DNA from: Sphingomonas sp. | GTDB taxonomy: Bacteria > Pseudomonadota > Alphaproteobacteria > Sphingomonadales > Sphingomonadaceae | DNA: 64,000 nucleotides | Direction of reading: 5' to 3' | NCBI RefSeq assembly: GCF_017304615.1 | Contig: NZ_JAFKLZ010000001.1 | Location: 558,001-622,000, forward strand | In this document: positions 51,941 through 61,005 of the stretch, piece after piece | Position numbering within the stretch: position 1 is the first letter of the stretch | Layout of the letters: each line of letters starts with the position of its first letter | Notes under the pieces: generated by a model | The model's input: the letters and a program-made list of their open reading frames with translations, nothing else | Databases searched by the model: none | What the model was told of the DNA's origin: nothing | Position numbers and translations under genes: made by a program

Positions 51941-52934
51941 CCAGGCCGCCTTCGAGGAAAGCGTCGACGTCCGCCTGGCGGAACAGGCTGGCATCGCCCG
52001 GCAACGAGTGCTTGAGCGCGGTCAGTGCTAGGCCGATGCGCGCGGCGTCGTCGATGCTGCCGCCCGAGCGCAATGCGTGCAGCACGCCTGCGGCAAAGGC
52101 GTCGCCCGCGCCGATCCGATCGACGATCCCGGCCAGCGTGATTTCCTCCGACTGGGCATGCGCATCGCGCGCGTCGACCCGCGCCGACAGGCGATGGCGG
52201 TCGGCATCCTCGACATGGCGCGCGGTCGAGGCGATCGTCTGGAGCTCGGGAAAAGCGGCGAATGCGGCCTCCGCGGCTTCGCGTCGGCGATCCTCGCCAT
52301 CGCCGGAAAAGGGCTTGTCGAGCAGCAATGCGATGTCGCGATGGTTGCCGAACATCAGGTCGGCATGGGCGACGATCCGCGACAGGATCTCGCGCGGTTT
52401 ACCGTCCCATCGCTCCCACAATTTGCCACGCCAATTGCCGTCGAACGACACCGCGACGTTGCGGGCGGCGGCGGCTTCGGCGGCAGCGATCGCGGCTTGC
52501 GCGGGGACGGGGCCAAGCGCCGGGGTGATCCCGGACAGGTGCAGCCGGTCGACGCCCTTGAGCAGCGCGTCCCAATCCCACGCCTCCGCGGGTGCATCGG
52601 CGAAGCTCGAATGCGCGCGGTCGTAGATCACTTCGGTCGCGCGCATGCCGGCACCGGACGTCACGAAATACAGCCCCATACGCTCGCCGCGGCGTTGGAT
52701 GCCCGACGTATCGATGCCGTGGCCGCGCAGGGTCGCGACGGCGCTGTCGCCAAGATCGTTCGCTGGTACGGCGCTCGCGAAGGCGACATTATGGCCGAGC
52801 CGGGCGAGGGCGGTCGCGACGTTTGCTTCTGCGCCCGCCACCCAAACGTCGAACTTCGGCGTCTGCAGGATCAACTCGCGCCCCGGCGGAGAGAGCCGCA
52901 GCATGATTTCGCCGAATGCGAGGAATTTACCCAT
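51927..52934 (-). CDS. kdgK: 2-keto-3-deoxygluconate kinase (PfkB family)
   Basis: A 335-residue ribokinase/PfkB-family sugar kinase. FGEIMLRLSPPG and WVAGAEANVATALARLG form the N-terminal sugar site, SFDGNWRGKLW the middle motif typical of KDG kinases, and DRIGAGDAFAAGVLHAL holds the catalytic aspartate and anion hole. It phosphorylates 2-keto-3-deoxygluconate to the 6-phosphate, the point where both the KduI/KduD branch and the UxaC/reductase/UxaA branch meet. GGGGAG precedes ATG 52934. No KDPG aldolase gene is in the window. Confidence 0.88.
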   Translation of the reverse strand: MGKFLAFGEIMLRLSPPGRELILQTPKFDVWVAGAEANVATALARLGHNVAFASAVPANDLGDSAVATLRGHGIDTSGIQRRGERMGLYFVTSGAGMRATEVIYDRAHSSFADAPAEAWDWDALLKGVDRLHLSGITPALGPVPAQAAIAAAEAAAARNVAVSFDGNWRGKLWERWDGKPREILSRIVAHADLMFGNHRDIALLLDKPFSGDGEDRRREAAEAAFAAFPELQTIASTARHVEDADRHRLSARVDARDAHAQSEEITLAGIVDRIGAGDAFAAGVLHALRSGGSIDDAARIGLALTALKHSLPGDASLFRQADVDAFLEGGLDVRR

Positions 52935-52954
52935 TCCACTCCCCTGCGGTGTGA

Positions 52955-53710
52955 TCACCGCGCCAGCCATCCGCCGTCTACCGCGAGGATATGGCCCTGC
53001 ACATAGTCCGACGCGCGGCTGGCGAGGAAAACCGCCGCGCCGCCCAGGTCGCTCGCGTCGCCCCAGCGCCCCGCGGGGATACGATCGAGGATCGAGCGGT
53101 TGCGCGCCTCGTCGGCCTGCAACGCCGCTGTGTTGTTGGTTGCAATATAGCCCGGCGCGATCGCGTTGACGTTGACGCCCTTCGCCGCCCATTCGTTGGC
53201 GAGCAGCTTGGTCAGCCCGCCGACCCCGCTTTTCGACGCAGTGTAGCTCGGTACGCGGATGCCGCCCTGGAAGGTCAGCATCGACGCGATGTTGATGATC
53301 TTGCCGCCACCGTTCGCGATCATGTGGCGCCCAGCGGCCTGGCACAGGAAGAACACCGATTTCAGGTTGGTGTCGACCACAGCGTCCCAGTCCGCCTCAG
53401 TGAAATCGACTGCGTCCGCGCGCCTGATGATACCGGCATTGTTGACCAGAATGTCGAGCCCGCCAAGCTTTCCGACGGTTTCGTCCACGACCCTTTGCAC
53501 AGGCTCGATGGTCGAAAGATCGGCGGAGACGATCTCCGCCTTGCCTCCGAGCGCGCGCACTTGGGTCACGGTCTCCTCAGCCGGCGTGCGGCCGACGCAC
53601 GCCACATCGGCGCCCGATTCGGCCAGCGCCAGCGCGATCGCCTGGCCGATGCCGGTATTGGCGCCGGTGACGACCGCGACCTTGCCGCTGAGATCGAACA
53701 GGTTCGACAT
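52955..53710 (-). CDS. kduD: 2-dehydro-3-deoxy-D-gluconate 5-dehydrogenase (KduD-like SDR)
   Basis: A 251-residue short-chain dehydrogenase. VVTGANTGIGQAIALALAE binds the cofactor, NNAG follows, and the catalytic Ser/Tyr/Lys appear in NIASMLTFQGGIRVPSYTASKSG. The FQGGIRVPSYTASK segment is characteristic of KduD. It reduces 3-deoxy-D-glycero-2,5-hexodiulosonate to 2-keto-3-deoxygluconate. The ATG shares its first base with the KduI stop, and the order kduI-kduD-kdgK follows the pathway order. Confidence 0.92.
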   Translation of the reverse strand: MSNLFDLSGKVAVVTGANTGIGQAIALALAESGADVACVGRTPAEETVTQVRALGGKAEIVSADLSTIEPVQRVVDETVGKLGGLDILVNNAGIIRRADAVDFTEADWDAVVDTNLKSVFFLCQAAGRHMIANGGGKIINIASMLTFQGGIRVPSYTASKSGVGGLTKLLANEWAAKGVNVNAIAPGYIATNNTAALQADEARNRSILDRIPAGRWGDASDLGGAAVFLASRASDYVQGHILAVDGGWLAR

Positions 53711-54549
53711 CAGGCAAGCTGGCAGATGTCGAGGACGTTCATGTCGGTATAGTCCTGGTTCTCGCCCGCCATCGCCCAAATGAAGGCATACGCCTTGGTG
53801 CCCGCGCCCATATGGATGGACCAGGGCGGACTAATCACCACTTCCTCGTTCGCCATGACGATGTGCCGCATCGCTTCGCCTTCGCCCATGAAGTGCATGA
53901 CTCGGTCGTTCGGGCCGTCGAGTTCGAAATAGCAATAGATCTCGCTGCGCCGCTCATGGATGTGCGGCGGCATCGTGTTCCACACGCTGCCGGGCTTGAG
54001 CACCGTCAGGCCCATGACGAGCTGCGCGCTGTCGCAGATGCCCGGGATGACGAGCTGATAGATCGTCCGCTCGTTCGATTCCTCAAGCGACCCGCGATCG
54101 AGCGCGTTGGCGTCGGCGATGCCGAGCTTGCGCGTGGTGAAGGCTTTGTGCGCGGGGCAGGAGGCGAGGTAGAAGCGCGCGCCATCGCCCGAAAACTCGA
54201 CGTCCGTCGCGCCCATCGTGACGTACAGGCAATCCTTGTTGCCGAGTTCGAAACTCTCGCCGTCGACCGTAACCGTTCCCGCCGACTTGCCGATATTGAC
54301 TACCGCCAACTCGCGTCGCTCGAGGAAGGGATGCCCAGCGGCCGACGGCGGCTCGGTCTGCGCGGGCAGCTTTACCGGCGCCGCGCCCGGCGCAACCCCG
54401 CCGATCACGAAGCGGTCGGCATGCGTATAGTTGAGCACGCACTCGCCCTCGCGGAACAGCCCTTGGATCAGATAGCGGTCGCGCAATTCCTCGTTCGAAA
54501 CGCACTCCATCATGTCCGGGTGCGTGGCGTAGTAGGTGCGGTCGAACAT
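53710..54549 (-). CDS. kduI: 5-keto-4-deoxyuronate isomerase
   Basis: A 279-residue cupin-type isomerase. The N-terminus [31 protein letters not shown] is strongly typical of KduI. Zinc ligands are visible in [18 protein letters not shown] (H, H, E) and a later histidine in [20 protein letters not shown]. It converts 4-deoxy-L-threo-5-hexosulose uronate, the product of pectin and other uronan lyases, into the diketo substrate of KduD. GAGGAG precedes ATG 54549. Confidence 0.95.
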   Translation of the reverse strand: MFDRTYYATHPDMMECVSNEELRDRYLIQGLFREGECVLNYTHADRFVIGGVAPGAAPVKLPAQTEPPSAAGHPFLERRELAVVNIGKSAGTVTVDGESFELGNKDCLYVTMGATDVEFSGDGARFYLASCPAHKAFTTRKLGIADANALDRGSLEESNERTIYQLVIPGICDSAQLVMGLTVLKPGSVWNTMPPHIHERRSEIYCYFELDGPNDRVMHFMGEGEAMRHIVMANEEVVISPPWSIHMGAGTKAYAFIWAMAGENQDYTDMNVLDICQLA

Positions 54550-54559
54550 CAGTATCTCC

Positions 54560-56002
54560 TCAGGCCGCTTGCGCAGCAAATTGCGGGTCATCGATCTTGT
54601 AGGCGCGGCGCACGAGACCGCTGGTTAGTTCGTGCGCGAGTTCGGCGGCTTCCCAGTCGGCGATGCGATGCTCCGCCACCAATCGGGCGAGGAACGCGCA
54701 GTCGATCCGCCGTGCGACATCGTGGCGAGCGGGGATGGACAGGAAAGCGCGGGTATCGTCGTTGAAGCCGACCGTGTTGTAGAAGCCCGCCGTTTCGGTC
54801 GTCATCTCGCGGAACCGGCGCATGCCTTCCGGGCTATCGTGAAACCACCAGGCGGGGCCGAGTTTCAGGCAGGGATAATGCCCGGCGAGCGGCGCGAGTT
54901 CGCGAGCATAGGTGCTCTCATCGAGCGTGAAGAGGATGATCGACAAGTCGCGCTCGTTCCCGAACCGGTCGAGCAGCGGCTTGAGCGCGTGGACATAGTC
55001 GGTCCGTGTCGGAATGTCCGCACCCTTGTCGCGCCCGTGGCTGGCGAACAGCCCGGCGTTGTGGTTGCGGCAGCTGCCCGGATGGATCTGCATCACCATG
55101 CCGTCCTCGACGCTCATCGCCGCCATTTCGGTCAGCATCTGCGCGCGGAACAACTCGGCGTCGGCGGGGGTCCAGGTGCCCGTGACGATAGTGTTGAACA
55201 ACCGCTCTGCTTCGTCGGGCGACAGGTTGGCGGTCAGCGCCGTGGCATGGCCGTGATCAGTCGCCGTTGCGCCGGCCGCGCGGAAATCGGCGCGCCGTTT
55301 GCGATGCGCCGCGAGGTAGCCGCGCCAGCTGAACACATCCTCTCCGGTGAGATCGGCGAAGCGCGCCATGGCGGGCTTGAACGCCTCATGCTCGACGTCG
55401 ATCACGCCATCGGGTCGATAGGTGGTGACGACGCGGCCGGCCCAGCCCGAGCGGCGGATGGCGTGATGATGCGTCAGATCGTCCTGCGCGCCTTCGGTCG
55501 TCGCCAGGAAATCGATCCGGAAGCGGTCGAACAACGCGCGCGGGCGAAACGCGTCGGTCGCGAGGCTCTCGCCGATCGCGTCGAAATAATGGTCGGCGGT
55601 GGAGGCGTCGAGCGCCACATCGATCCCGAACACCTCGGCAAAGACATGGTCGAGCCACAGCCGTGAGGGCGTGCCGCGGAACAGGTGATAGTTGCTCGCG
55701 AACAGCCGCCACGACGCGCGCGGGTCAGTCGCCGGGATGCCGCTCCGGCGCGGGATCGCCAACGCGTCGAGTTCTACTCCCTGACTGTAGAGCATGCGGT
55801 AGATGTAATGATCCGGCGCGAGCAGCAGGCTGGTTGCGTCGGTCCACTTCGCGTCGCTCGCGAACCAGGATGGGTCGGTGTGCCCATGCGGGCTGACGAT
55901 CGGCAGGTCGGCGATCGCCGCATACACGTCGCGGGCGATGGCGCGCGTGCCGGGATCGGCGGGAAACAGACGATCGGGGTGCAGTTCAAGCGATCCGGCC
56001 AT
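54560..56002 (-). CDS. uxaC: Uronate isomerase (glucuronate/galacturonate isomerase)
   Basis: A 480-residue amidohydrolase-superfamily uronate isomerase. [16 protein letters not shown] carries the metal-binding HxH near the start; [14 protein letters not shown] and [19 protein letters not shown] are conserved UxaC motifs. It isomerises D-glucuronate to fructuronate and D-galacturonate to tagaturonate. GGAGGGAGAG precedes ATG 56002. It heads the six-gene minus-strand operon, and a palindromic ACCGGT operator lies 39 bases upstream of its start. Confidence 0.95.
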   Translation of the reverse strand: MAGSLELHPDRLFPADPGTRAIARDVYAAIADLPIVSPHGHTDPSWFASDAKWTDATSLLLAPDHYIYRMLYSQGVELDALAIPRRSGIPATDPRASWRLFASNYHLFRGTPSRLWLDHVFAEVFGIDVALDASTADHYFDAIGESLATDAFRPRALFDRFRIDFLATTEGAQDDLTHHHAIRRSGWAGRVVTTYRPDGVIDVEHEAFKPAMARFADLTGEDVFSWRGYLAAHRKRRADFRAAGATATDHGHATALTANLSPDEAERLFNTIVTGTWTPADAELFRAQMLTEMAAMSVEDGMVMQIHPGSCRNHNAGLFASHGRDKGADIPTRTDYVHALKPLLDRFGNERDLSIILFTLDESTYARELAPLAGHYPCLKLGPAWWFHDSPEGMRRFREMTTETAGFYNTVGFNDDTRAFLSIPARHDVARRIDCAFLARLVAEHRIADWEAAELAHELTSGLVRRAYKIDDPQFAAQAA

Positions 56003-56040
56003 TTCTCTCTCCCTCCTTTCGCTTCTGTCGAGCGGCGCGT

Positions 56041-56055
56041 TGGTAACCGGTGTCA
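56041..56055. promoter_or_regulatory. LacI-type operator before uxaC
   Basis: TGGTAACCGGTGTCA, with the ACCGGT core shared by the sites at 40776, 57169 and 60127. It lies in the 67-base gap between the LacI gene end and the uxaC start, in position to block transcription of the minus-strand operon. Confidence 0.65.
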
Positions 56056-56069
56056 GTGCGCAGTGCAAC

Positions 56070-57104
56070 CTACTCCGTCGGCGGCGCGACCGATGCGCGG
56101 CGGATCAATGTCGACAGGAACATCGACGGTTCCTGAACCGCGTCGTTATCGTCATTGTCGGCGATCCCGGTGATCATCTTGAGCGCCGCCGACCGCGCCA
56201 TCGACGCGATCGGCCAGCGCACCGTCGTTAGCGGCGGCCACATGTGCGCGGCGATCGGCGTGTCGTCGAACCCGATCACCGACAGGTCGCGTGGCACCTC
56301 CAGTCCGCGTTGGTGAGCGGCATGGATCACACCCGCGGCCATCTCGTCGTTCGATGAAAAGATCGCGGTTGGTCGCGGGACGAGGTCGAGCAGCCGTTCG
56401 GCGGCGACCATGCCCGACTCGAAGCGATAAGTGCCCTCCGCAATCATGCTGCGCGGCAGCGGGATGCCGGCGTTGCGCAACGCTTCCTCGAACCCCAGCC
56501 GGCGTTCCTGCGCCGAGCGAAAGCCGTGCGGCCCGGCGATCAGCCCGATCCGGCGATGGCCCTGCTCGATGAGATAGTCGACGGCGGTGCGGACCGCTTC
56601 ACGGTCGTTCGAAGCGACCATGTTCTCCGGCCGGTCGAGCATTGCCGAGCCCATGCGGACGTACCGGCACCCGATCGCGTCGCACAATTTGGCGACAGAA
56701 TCGTTCTCGCTGATCGGCGGCATCAGCAGCACGCCGAACAACCGCTGCCGCTCGAGGAAATGGCGCAGATCGTCGAGCATCGTGGGCGATCCGCGATCTA
56801 CCGGACGCACGACCATTTCGAATTCGGTGTCCTGGATCGCCTCCAGCATGCCCTGCTGGACGTTCATCACGGTCTGCGCGTTGGGATTACCGTGTACCAG
56901 ACCGATCAGGAAATTGCGCCGCAGCGCCAGCGCGCGCGCCTGGGGGTTGGGGATATAACCGAGCTGGCCGATCACGTCTTCAACCCGCTTGCGCGTATCG
57001 TCGTTGAGCAACGGCGATCGGTTGATCACGCGGCTGACGGTCTTCTTGGACACGCCTGCGATACGCGCCACGTCGTTGATCGTCGGCTGGCCGGTCTTTT
57101 CCAT
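56070..57104 (-). CDS. LacI-family repressor of the uronate locus
   Basis: A 344-residue LacI/GalR repressor. The HTH (TINDVARIAGVSKKTVSRVINRSPLLNDDTRKRVEDVIGQLGYIPNPQARAL) includes the hinge helix. The periplasmic-binding-protein-like effector domain has GLVHGNPNAQTVMNVQQGMLEAI and VIGFDDTPIAAHMWPPLTTV. ATG 57104 directly precedes the HTH; a TTG further upstream is a poor alternative. It is flanked on both sides by ACCGGT palindromes and divergent from uxaA. It is expected to release DNA on binding a uronate pathway intermediate such as 2-keto-3-deoxygluconate, which is an inference. Confidence 0.9.
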   Translation of the reverse strand: MEKTGQPTINDVARIAGVSKKTVSRVINRSPLLNDDTRKRVEDVIGQLGYIPNPQARALALRRNFLIGLVHGNPNAQTVMNVQQGMLEAIQDTEFEMVVRPVDRGSPTMLDDLRHFLERQRLFGVLLMPPISENDSVAKLCDAIGCRYVRMGSAMLDRPENMVASNDREAVRTAVDYLIEQGHRRIGLIAGPHGFRSAQERRLGFEEALRNAGIPLPRSMIAEGTYRFESGMVAAERLLDLVPRPTAIFSSNDEMAAGVIHAAHQRGLEVPRDLSVIGFDDTPIAAHMWPPLTTVRWPIASMARSAALKMITGIADNDDNDAVQEPSMFLSTLIRRASVAPPTE

Positions 57105-57168
57105 CGCGAACGGGCATAGCGTGGGCTGGCGCGCCGGGCTAGCCTTGCGCGCAGGCGCAATCAACTTA

Positions 57169-57183
57169 TGCTACCGGTTACCA
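57169..57183. promoter_or_regulatory. LacI-type operator in the lacI/uxaA divergent promoter
   Basis: TGCTACCGGTTACCA; the reverse complement TGGTAACCGGTAGCA matches the site before uxaC at 13 of 15 bases. It ends ten bases before the uxaA ATG and could repress both uxaA and the repressor gene. Confidence 0.65.
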
Positions 57184-57193
57184 TGAGGATGAT

Positions 57194-58672
57194 ATGACGG
57201 CCAGCGCGATCCGCATCGACAGCCGCGACACGGTAGCGACGCTGCTGTCCGAAGGGCACGCCGGCGACGCGCTGCAGATCGACGGCATGGCAATCACGCT
57301 CGCGGACGACATCGCCCGCGGACACAAGGTCGCGCTCGGCCGGATCGAGCCGGGCGAAGACGTGATCAAATACGGCCATTCGATCGGCCGGGCGACCGCG
57401 CCGATCGCGGCGGGCGGGCACGTCCATTCGGAAAATCTGGCGACCGCGCTGAACGGGACCGACGACTATTCCTACGATCGCGCCGATCATGCGCAACTCG
57501 CCGCGAGCGATGCGACGTTCATGGGCTATCGCCGTGCCGATGGGCGGGTGGGGACGCGCAACGAAATCTGGATCCTGCCGACGGTCGGCTGCGTCGCGCG
57601 CACCGCCGAACGGATCGCGGCGGGCGCAGCAGCGGCGGTAGCGGGGCAGGTCGACGGCGTGCACGCCTTCACGCACCCGTTCGGCTGCTCGCAACTCGGC
57701 CAGGACCTCGACGGGACGCGCGCGATCCTGGCGTCGCTCGCCTGTCACCCCAATGCCGGCGGCGTGCTTATCGTCGGATTGGGATGCGAGAACAATCAGA
57801 TCGCTACCCTTCTTGAGACAATTCCTGAGGCGCGGCGGCCTGCGGTCCGAACCCTTGCGACGCAACGTGCGGGCGACGAGATTGAGGAGGGGGTCGCGCT
57901 GGTCGAGGAACTGGCCGCCGCCGCAGCGTGCGATCGGACGCCAGCGCCGCTCGCCGACCTCGTGCTTGGCGTGAAGTGCGGCGGGTCTGACGGGCTGTCG
58001 GGGCTGACCGCGAACCCGCTGGTTGGGCGGATCAGCGATCGCGTCGCCGGGTCGGGCGGCCGCACCGTCTTCACCGAAATTCCCGAACTGTTCGGCGCCG
58101 AACAGATGCTGATGAACCGCGCCGAAGACGCCCTCATCTTCGGCAAGTTCGTCGATGTCGTAAACGGCTTCAAAAATTACTTCCTCGCTCACGGCGAGCC
58201 GGTCTCCGAAAATCCCTCCCCCGGCAACATCGCCGGCGGCATTACGACGCTGGAGGAGAAATCGCTCGGCGCGGCGCAAAAGGCGGGGCGAGCGCCGGTG
58301 GCCGATGTCATCCACTATGGCGAACGCGTTGCCACGGACGGCCTGACCCTGCTCGAAGCGCCGGGCAACGACGCCGTTTCCTCGACCGCGCTGGCGGCGG
58401 CGGGCGCAACCGCGATCCTGTTCACGACCGGGCGGGGGACGCCGCTCGGTTTCCCGGTCCCGACGATCAAGATTGCGTCCAACAGCGATCTCGCCGCGCG
58501 CAAGCCGGGCTGGATCGACTTTGACGCCGGCAGCGTGCTCGACACCGGGTTCGCGGTGGCGGAATCGTTGTTGCTTGACCGCGTCATGGCGATCGCATCG
58601 GGCGAGACGACCGCCGCCGAACGCAACGGCGAGCGCGAGATCGCGATCTGGAAGCGGGGAGTGACGTTGTGA
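57194..58672 (+). CDS. uxaA: Altronate dehydratase
   Basis: A 492-residue UxaA/GarD-family dehydratase. The N-terminal SAF domain (residues 1-90: GDALQIDGMAITLADDIARGHKVALGRIEPGEDVIKYGHSIG) is followed by the catalytic domain with FMGYRRADGRVGTRNEIWILPTVGCVAR, HPFGCSQLGQDL, GLGCENNQI, and VLGVKCGGSDGLSGLTANPLVG. Conserved cysteines and histidines probably bind iron. It converts D-altronate to 2-keto-3-deoxygluconate. AGGA lies before the ATG, just after the LacI-type operator. Its stop overlaps the reductase start. Confidence 0.93.
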   Translation: MTASAIRIDSRDTVATLLSEGHAGDALQIDGMAITLADDIARGHKVALGRIEPGEDVIKYGHSIGRATAPIAAGGHVHSENLATALNGTDDYSYDRADHAQLAASDATFMGYRRADGRVGTRNEIWILPTVGCVARTAERIAAGAAAAVAGQVDGVHAFTHPFGCSQLGQDLDGTRAILASLACHPNAGGVLIVGLGCENNQIATLLETIPEARRPAVRTLATQRAGDEIEEGVALVEELAAAAACDRTPAPLADLVLGVKCGGSDGLSGLTANPLVGRISDRVAGSGGRTVFTEIPELFGAEQMLMNRAEDALIFGKFVDVVNGFKNYFLAHGEPVSENPSPGNIAGGITTLEEKSLGAAQKAGRAPVADVIHYGERVATDGLTLLEAPGNDAVSSTALAAAGATAILFTTGRGTPLGFPVPTIKIASNSDLAARKPGWIDFDAGSVLDTGFAVAESLLLDRVMAIASGETTAAERNGEREIAIWKRGVTL

Positions 58673-60105
58673 TGCGGTTGTCGAGGGCGACGCTGGCCTC
58701 GGTCCCGGCGACAATCGAAGCGCCACGGTCGCGCGGACCGATCGCGACGGGGATCGTGCATTTCGGGGCGAGCGCGTTCCACCGCGCGCATCAGGCCGAC
58801 TATATCGACCGTTTGCTCGACCATAACCCGCGTTGGGGGATCGCCGCCGTTTCGCTGCGGTCGCGGGGCACGATCGATGCGCTCGCGGCGCAGGACGGCC
58901 TCTACACACTCGCCATTCGCGACGCCGAATCGTCGATGCGGTTGATCGGTGCGCATACCCGGTCCCTGGGGCCGGAGGACGCCGATGCCACGCGCGCGAT
59001 GCTGGCCGCACCGGACACGCGGCTGGTGACGATGACCGTGACCGAGAAGGGCTATTGCCTGGCAACCGACGGCAGCCTCGATTTCGCGCACCCGGATATA
59101 ATCCACGACCTGGCCGTGCCCTCGGTCCCGGCAAGCGTAATCGGCTGGATCGTCGCGGGCCTTGCGGCGCGGCGAGATGCGGGTGTTCCGCCGTTCGTCG
59201 TGATGCCGTGCGACAACCTTGCCAGCAACGGGGCGAAAATCCGTGCCGCCATCATCGGTTTCGCGCGCCGCATTGACCCGGCGTTGGCCGGCTGGGCCGA
59301 GGATACCCTCCGCGTTCCCGCGACGATGGTCGATTCGATCACGCCGGCCGCCGACGATGCGCTGTACGCCGATGTCGCCGCGGCGCTGGGTGTCGAGGAT
59401 CGCGCTGCCGTCCAGCGCGAACGCTTTGCGCAATGGGTGATCGAGGACGTCGGCGATATCGGGCCCGATTTGGCTTCGGTCGGCGCAACCATTACTAGCG
59501 ATGTCGGCGGCTATGAACGGGCGAAGCTGCGAATCCTCAACGGCGCGCATTCGACGCTCGCTTATTCGGGTTTGCTCCGGGGCCATGCGACCGTCGCCGA
59601 GGCGATGCGAGACGCGGAACTCGCGGAATTCGTCGATGCGATGATCCGCCAGGACATCATCCCGACATTGCCGCCGGTCGCCGGGCTCGACCTGCATGCC
59701 TATGCCGACGACGTGCTGCGGCGGTTCGTCAATCCGGGGATCGTCCACCGGCTCGACCAGATCGCGCAGGATGGATCGCAGAAACTGCCTTATCGGCTCG
59801 GCGACACGCTGATCGCCAATCGGCGCGCCGGGCGGATGCCCCACCATATCGTCCGGGCGATTGGCGGCTGGGTGGCGTTCCTGATGCGGCGCGCCCGCGA
59901 AGGTATGCCGATAATCGACCCGCTCGGCGCTCGCCTCCTTACGATCGCGTCGCACATCGATCCAAGCGACGTGGCGTCGCAACTGATGGGTCAGGGGATC
60001 GGCATTCCGCTGGAGCTGGCGGGCGATTCCGAGTTCGTCGAACAGCTGGGCCAGGCGTCGTCGGCCGCCCTACATGGCGCCCCGCTGCCCGAAGCGACCG
60101 CTTAA
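58669..60105 (+). CDS. Mannitol-dehydrogenase-family uronate reductase (UxuB/UxaB role)
   Basis: A polyol dehydrogenase-family protein of 478 residues. GIVHFGASAFHRAHQADYIDRLLDH is the family NAD-binding start, and MTVTEKGYCLATDG and MPCDNLASNGAKIR follow. KLRILNGAHSTLAYSGLLRGHATVAEAM carries the catalytic lysine region. The sequence is closest in feel to fructuronate reductase (UxuB), yet the neighbouring dehydratase is the altronate type, so tagaturonate is the substrate the operon requires. GTG 58669 is seven bases after GGGGAG; ATG 58672 is the alternative. It overlaps uxaA by four bases. Confidence 0.85.
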   Translation: MMRLSRATLASVPATIEAPRSRGPIATGIVHFGASAFHRAHQADYIDRLLDHNPRWGIAAVSLRSRGTIDALAAQDGLYTLAIRDAESSMRLIGAHTRSLGPEDADATRAMLAAPDTRLVTMTVTEKGYCLATDGSLDFAHPDIIHDLAVPSVPASVIGWIVAGLAARRDAGVPPFVVMPCDNLASNGAKIRAAIIGFARRIDPALAGWAEDTLRVPATMVDSITPAADDALYADVAAALGVEDRAAVQRERFAQWVIEDVGDIGPDLASVGATITSDVGGYERAKLRILNGAHSTLAYSGLLRGHATVAEAMRDAELAEFVDAMIRQDIIPTLPPVAGLDLHAYADDVLRRFVNPGIVHRLDQIAQDGSQKLPYRLGDTLIANRRAGRMPHHIVRAIGGWVAFLMRRAREGMPIIDPLGARLLTIASHIDPSDVASQLMGQGIGIPLELAGDSEFVEQLGQASSAALHGAPLPEATA

Positions 60106-60126
60106 AAAACGCGACGGGCTTGCCAA

Positions 60127-60142
60127 TGACACCGGTTTCCCA
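60127..60142. promoter_or_regulatory. LacI-type operator before the FAH-family hydratase gene
   Basis: TGACACCGGTTTCCCA holds the ACCGGT core with the TGAC half found at 40776 and 56041. It lies in the 82-base gap between the reductase and the hydratase, suggesting a second regulated promoter for the hydratase and permease genes. Confidence 0.55.
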
Positions 60143-60187
60143 TAGGCCGTTTGGAACGCCAATGAAGGCGAGGGGAGGGGTTCGGCG

Positions 60188-60982
60188 GTGAAGCCAGACA
60201 GTGACGCCGACAATATCGTCCAAATTGCTCGATCGTTCGTCGATGCGCGTCGCGCGGGCAGGGCGTTGCCTGACTATCCCGGCGCCATGCCGACCACGCT
60301 CGATGAAGCCTATGCCGTACAGGACATCGCGATCGAATTCGCAGGATCAACGGTGGCGGGGTGGAAAGTCGGCAAGATCGATCCGCCGGTTGCTGGCACC
60401 AACCGGCTCGCGGGACCGATCTTTGCTGATCAGATCGTGAGCAATGACGGCTCCGTCGTCGCGATGCCTGTTTTCGCTGATGGCTTTGCCGCCGCCGAAG
60501 CGGAATTCCTGCTGCGGATCGGCGCGATGCCAGATCCGGCCAAAACCAGTTACACGATCGACGAGGCGCGCGACCTGATCGATGCCGTCCATGTCGGAAT
60601 CGAAATCGCGAGCTCGCCATTTCCTGGGATCAACCAGAACGGCCCCGGCGTCACGATCTCGGACTTCGGGAACAATAACGGCCTGGTCGTCGGCGACGGC
60701 ATCCCGAACTGGCGCGACGTCGATCTCAACGAATGGCAGGTGCGGCTCTGCATCAACGACCACGAAGTCGGCGCCGCGACAACGGCGACGATGCTGGACG
60801 GACCATTCGGCGCGGCGCGATTCCTGTTCGAACTGATGGCGGCGCGGGGTATTGCGCTGACGCCGGGTCAGTGGATTTCGACCGGCGCCGTGACTGGCGT
60901 CCACGCCGTGTCGATAGGCGATCGTATCGAGGCTACGTTCGACGGCAGAATGACGATAGGGTGCATTATCAAGGCTCGCTAA
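60188..60982 (+). CDS. 2-keto-4-pentenoate hydratase/FAH-family protein
   Basis: A 264-residue member of the fumarylacetoacetate hydrolase superfamily, hydratase branch. GWKVGKIDPPVAGTNRLAGPIFAD, FAAAEAEFLLRIG (metal-binding Glu pair) and DAVHVGIEIASSPFPG are typical of 2-hydroxypenta-2,4-dienoate hydratases and 4-oxalocrotonate decarboxylases. GLVVGDGI and QWISTGAVTGVHAV complete the fold. GGGGAGGGG precedes the GTG start. Its presence between uronate enzymes and a hexuronate permease is unusual; it may act on a 2-keto-3-deoxy sugar acid, but the reaction is not known. Confidence 0.83.
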   Translation: MKPDSDADNIVQIARSFVDARRAGRALPDYPGAMPTTLDEAYAVQDIAIEFAGSTVAGWKVGKIDPPVAGTNRLAGPIFADQIVSNDGSVVAMPVFADGFAAAEAEFLLRIGAMPDPAKTSYTIDEARDLIDAVHVGIEIASSPFPGINQNGPGVTISDFGNNNGLVVGDGIPNWRDVDLNEWQVRLCINDHEVGAATTATMLDGPFGAARFLFELMAARGIALTPGQWISTGAVTGVHAVSIGDRIEATFDGRMTIGCIIKAR

Positions 60983-61005
60983 GAGGCCGGCGGAGGAGAG
61001 GTGTA

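Noticed and set aside
57105-57164. An N-terminal extension of the LacI repressor from a TTG codon
   Set aside because: It has no ribosome site, the added residues are Ala/Arg-rich with no LacI similarity, and the HTH starts right after ATG 57104.
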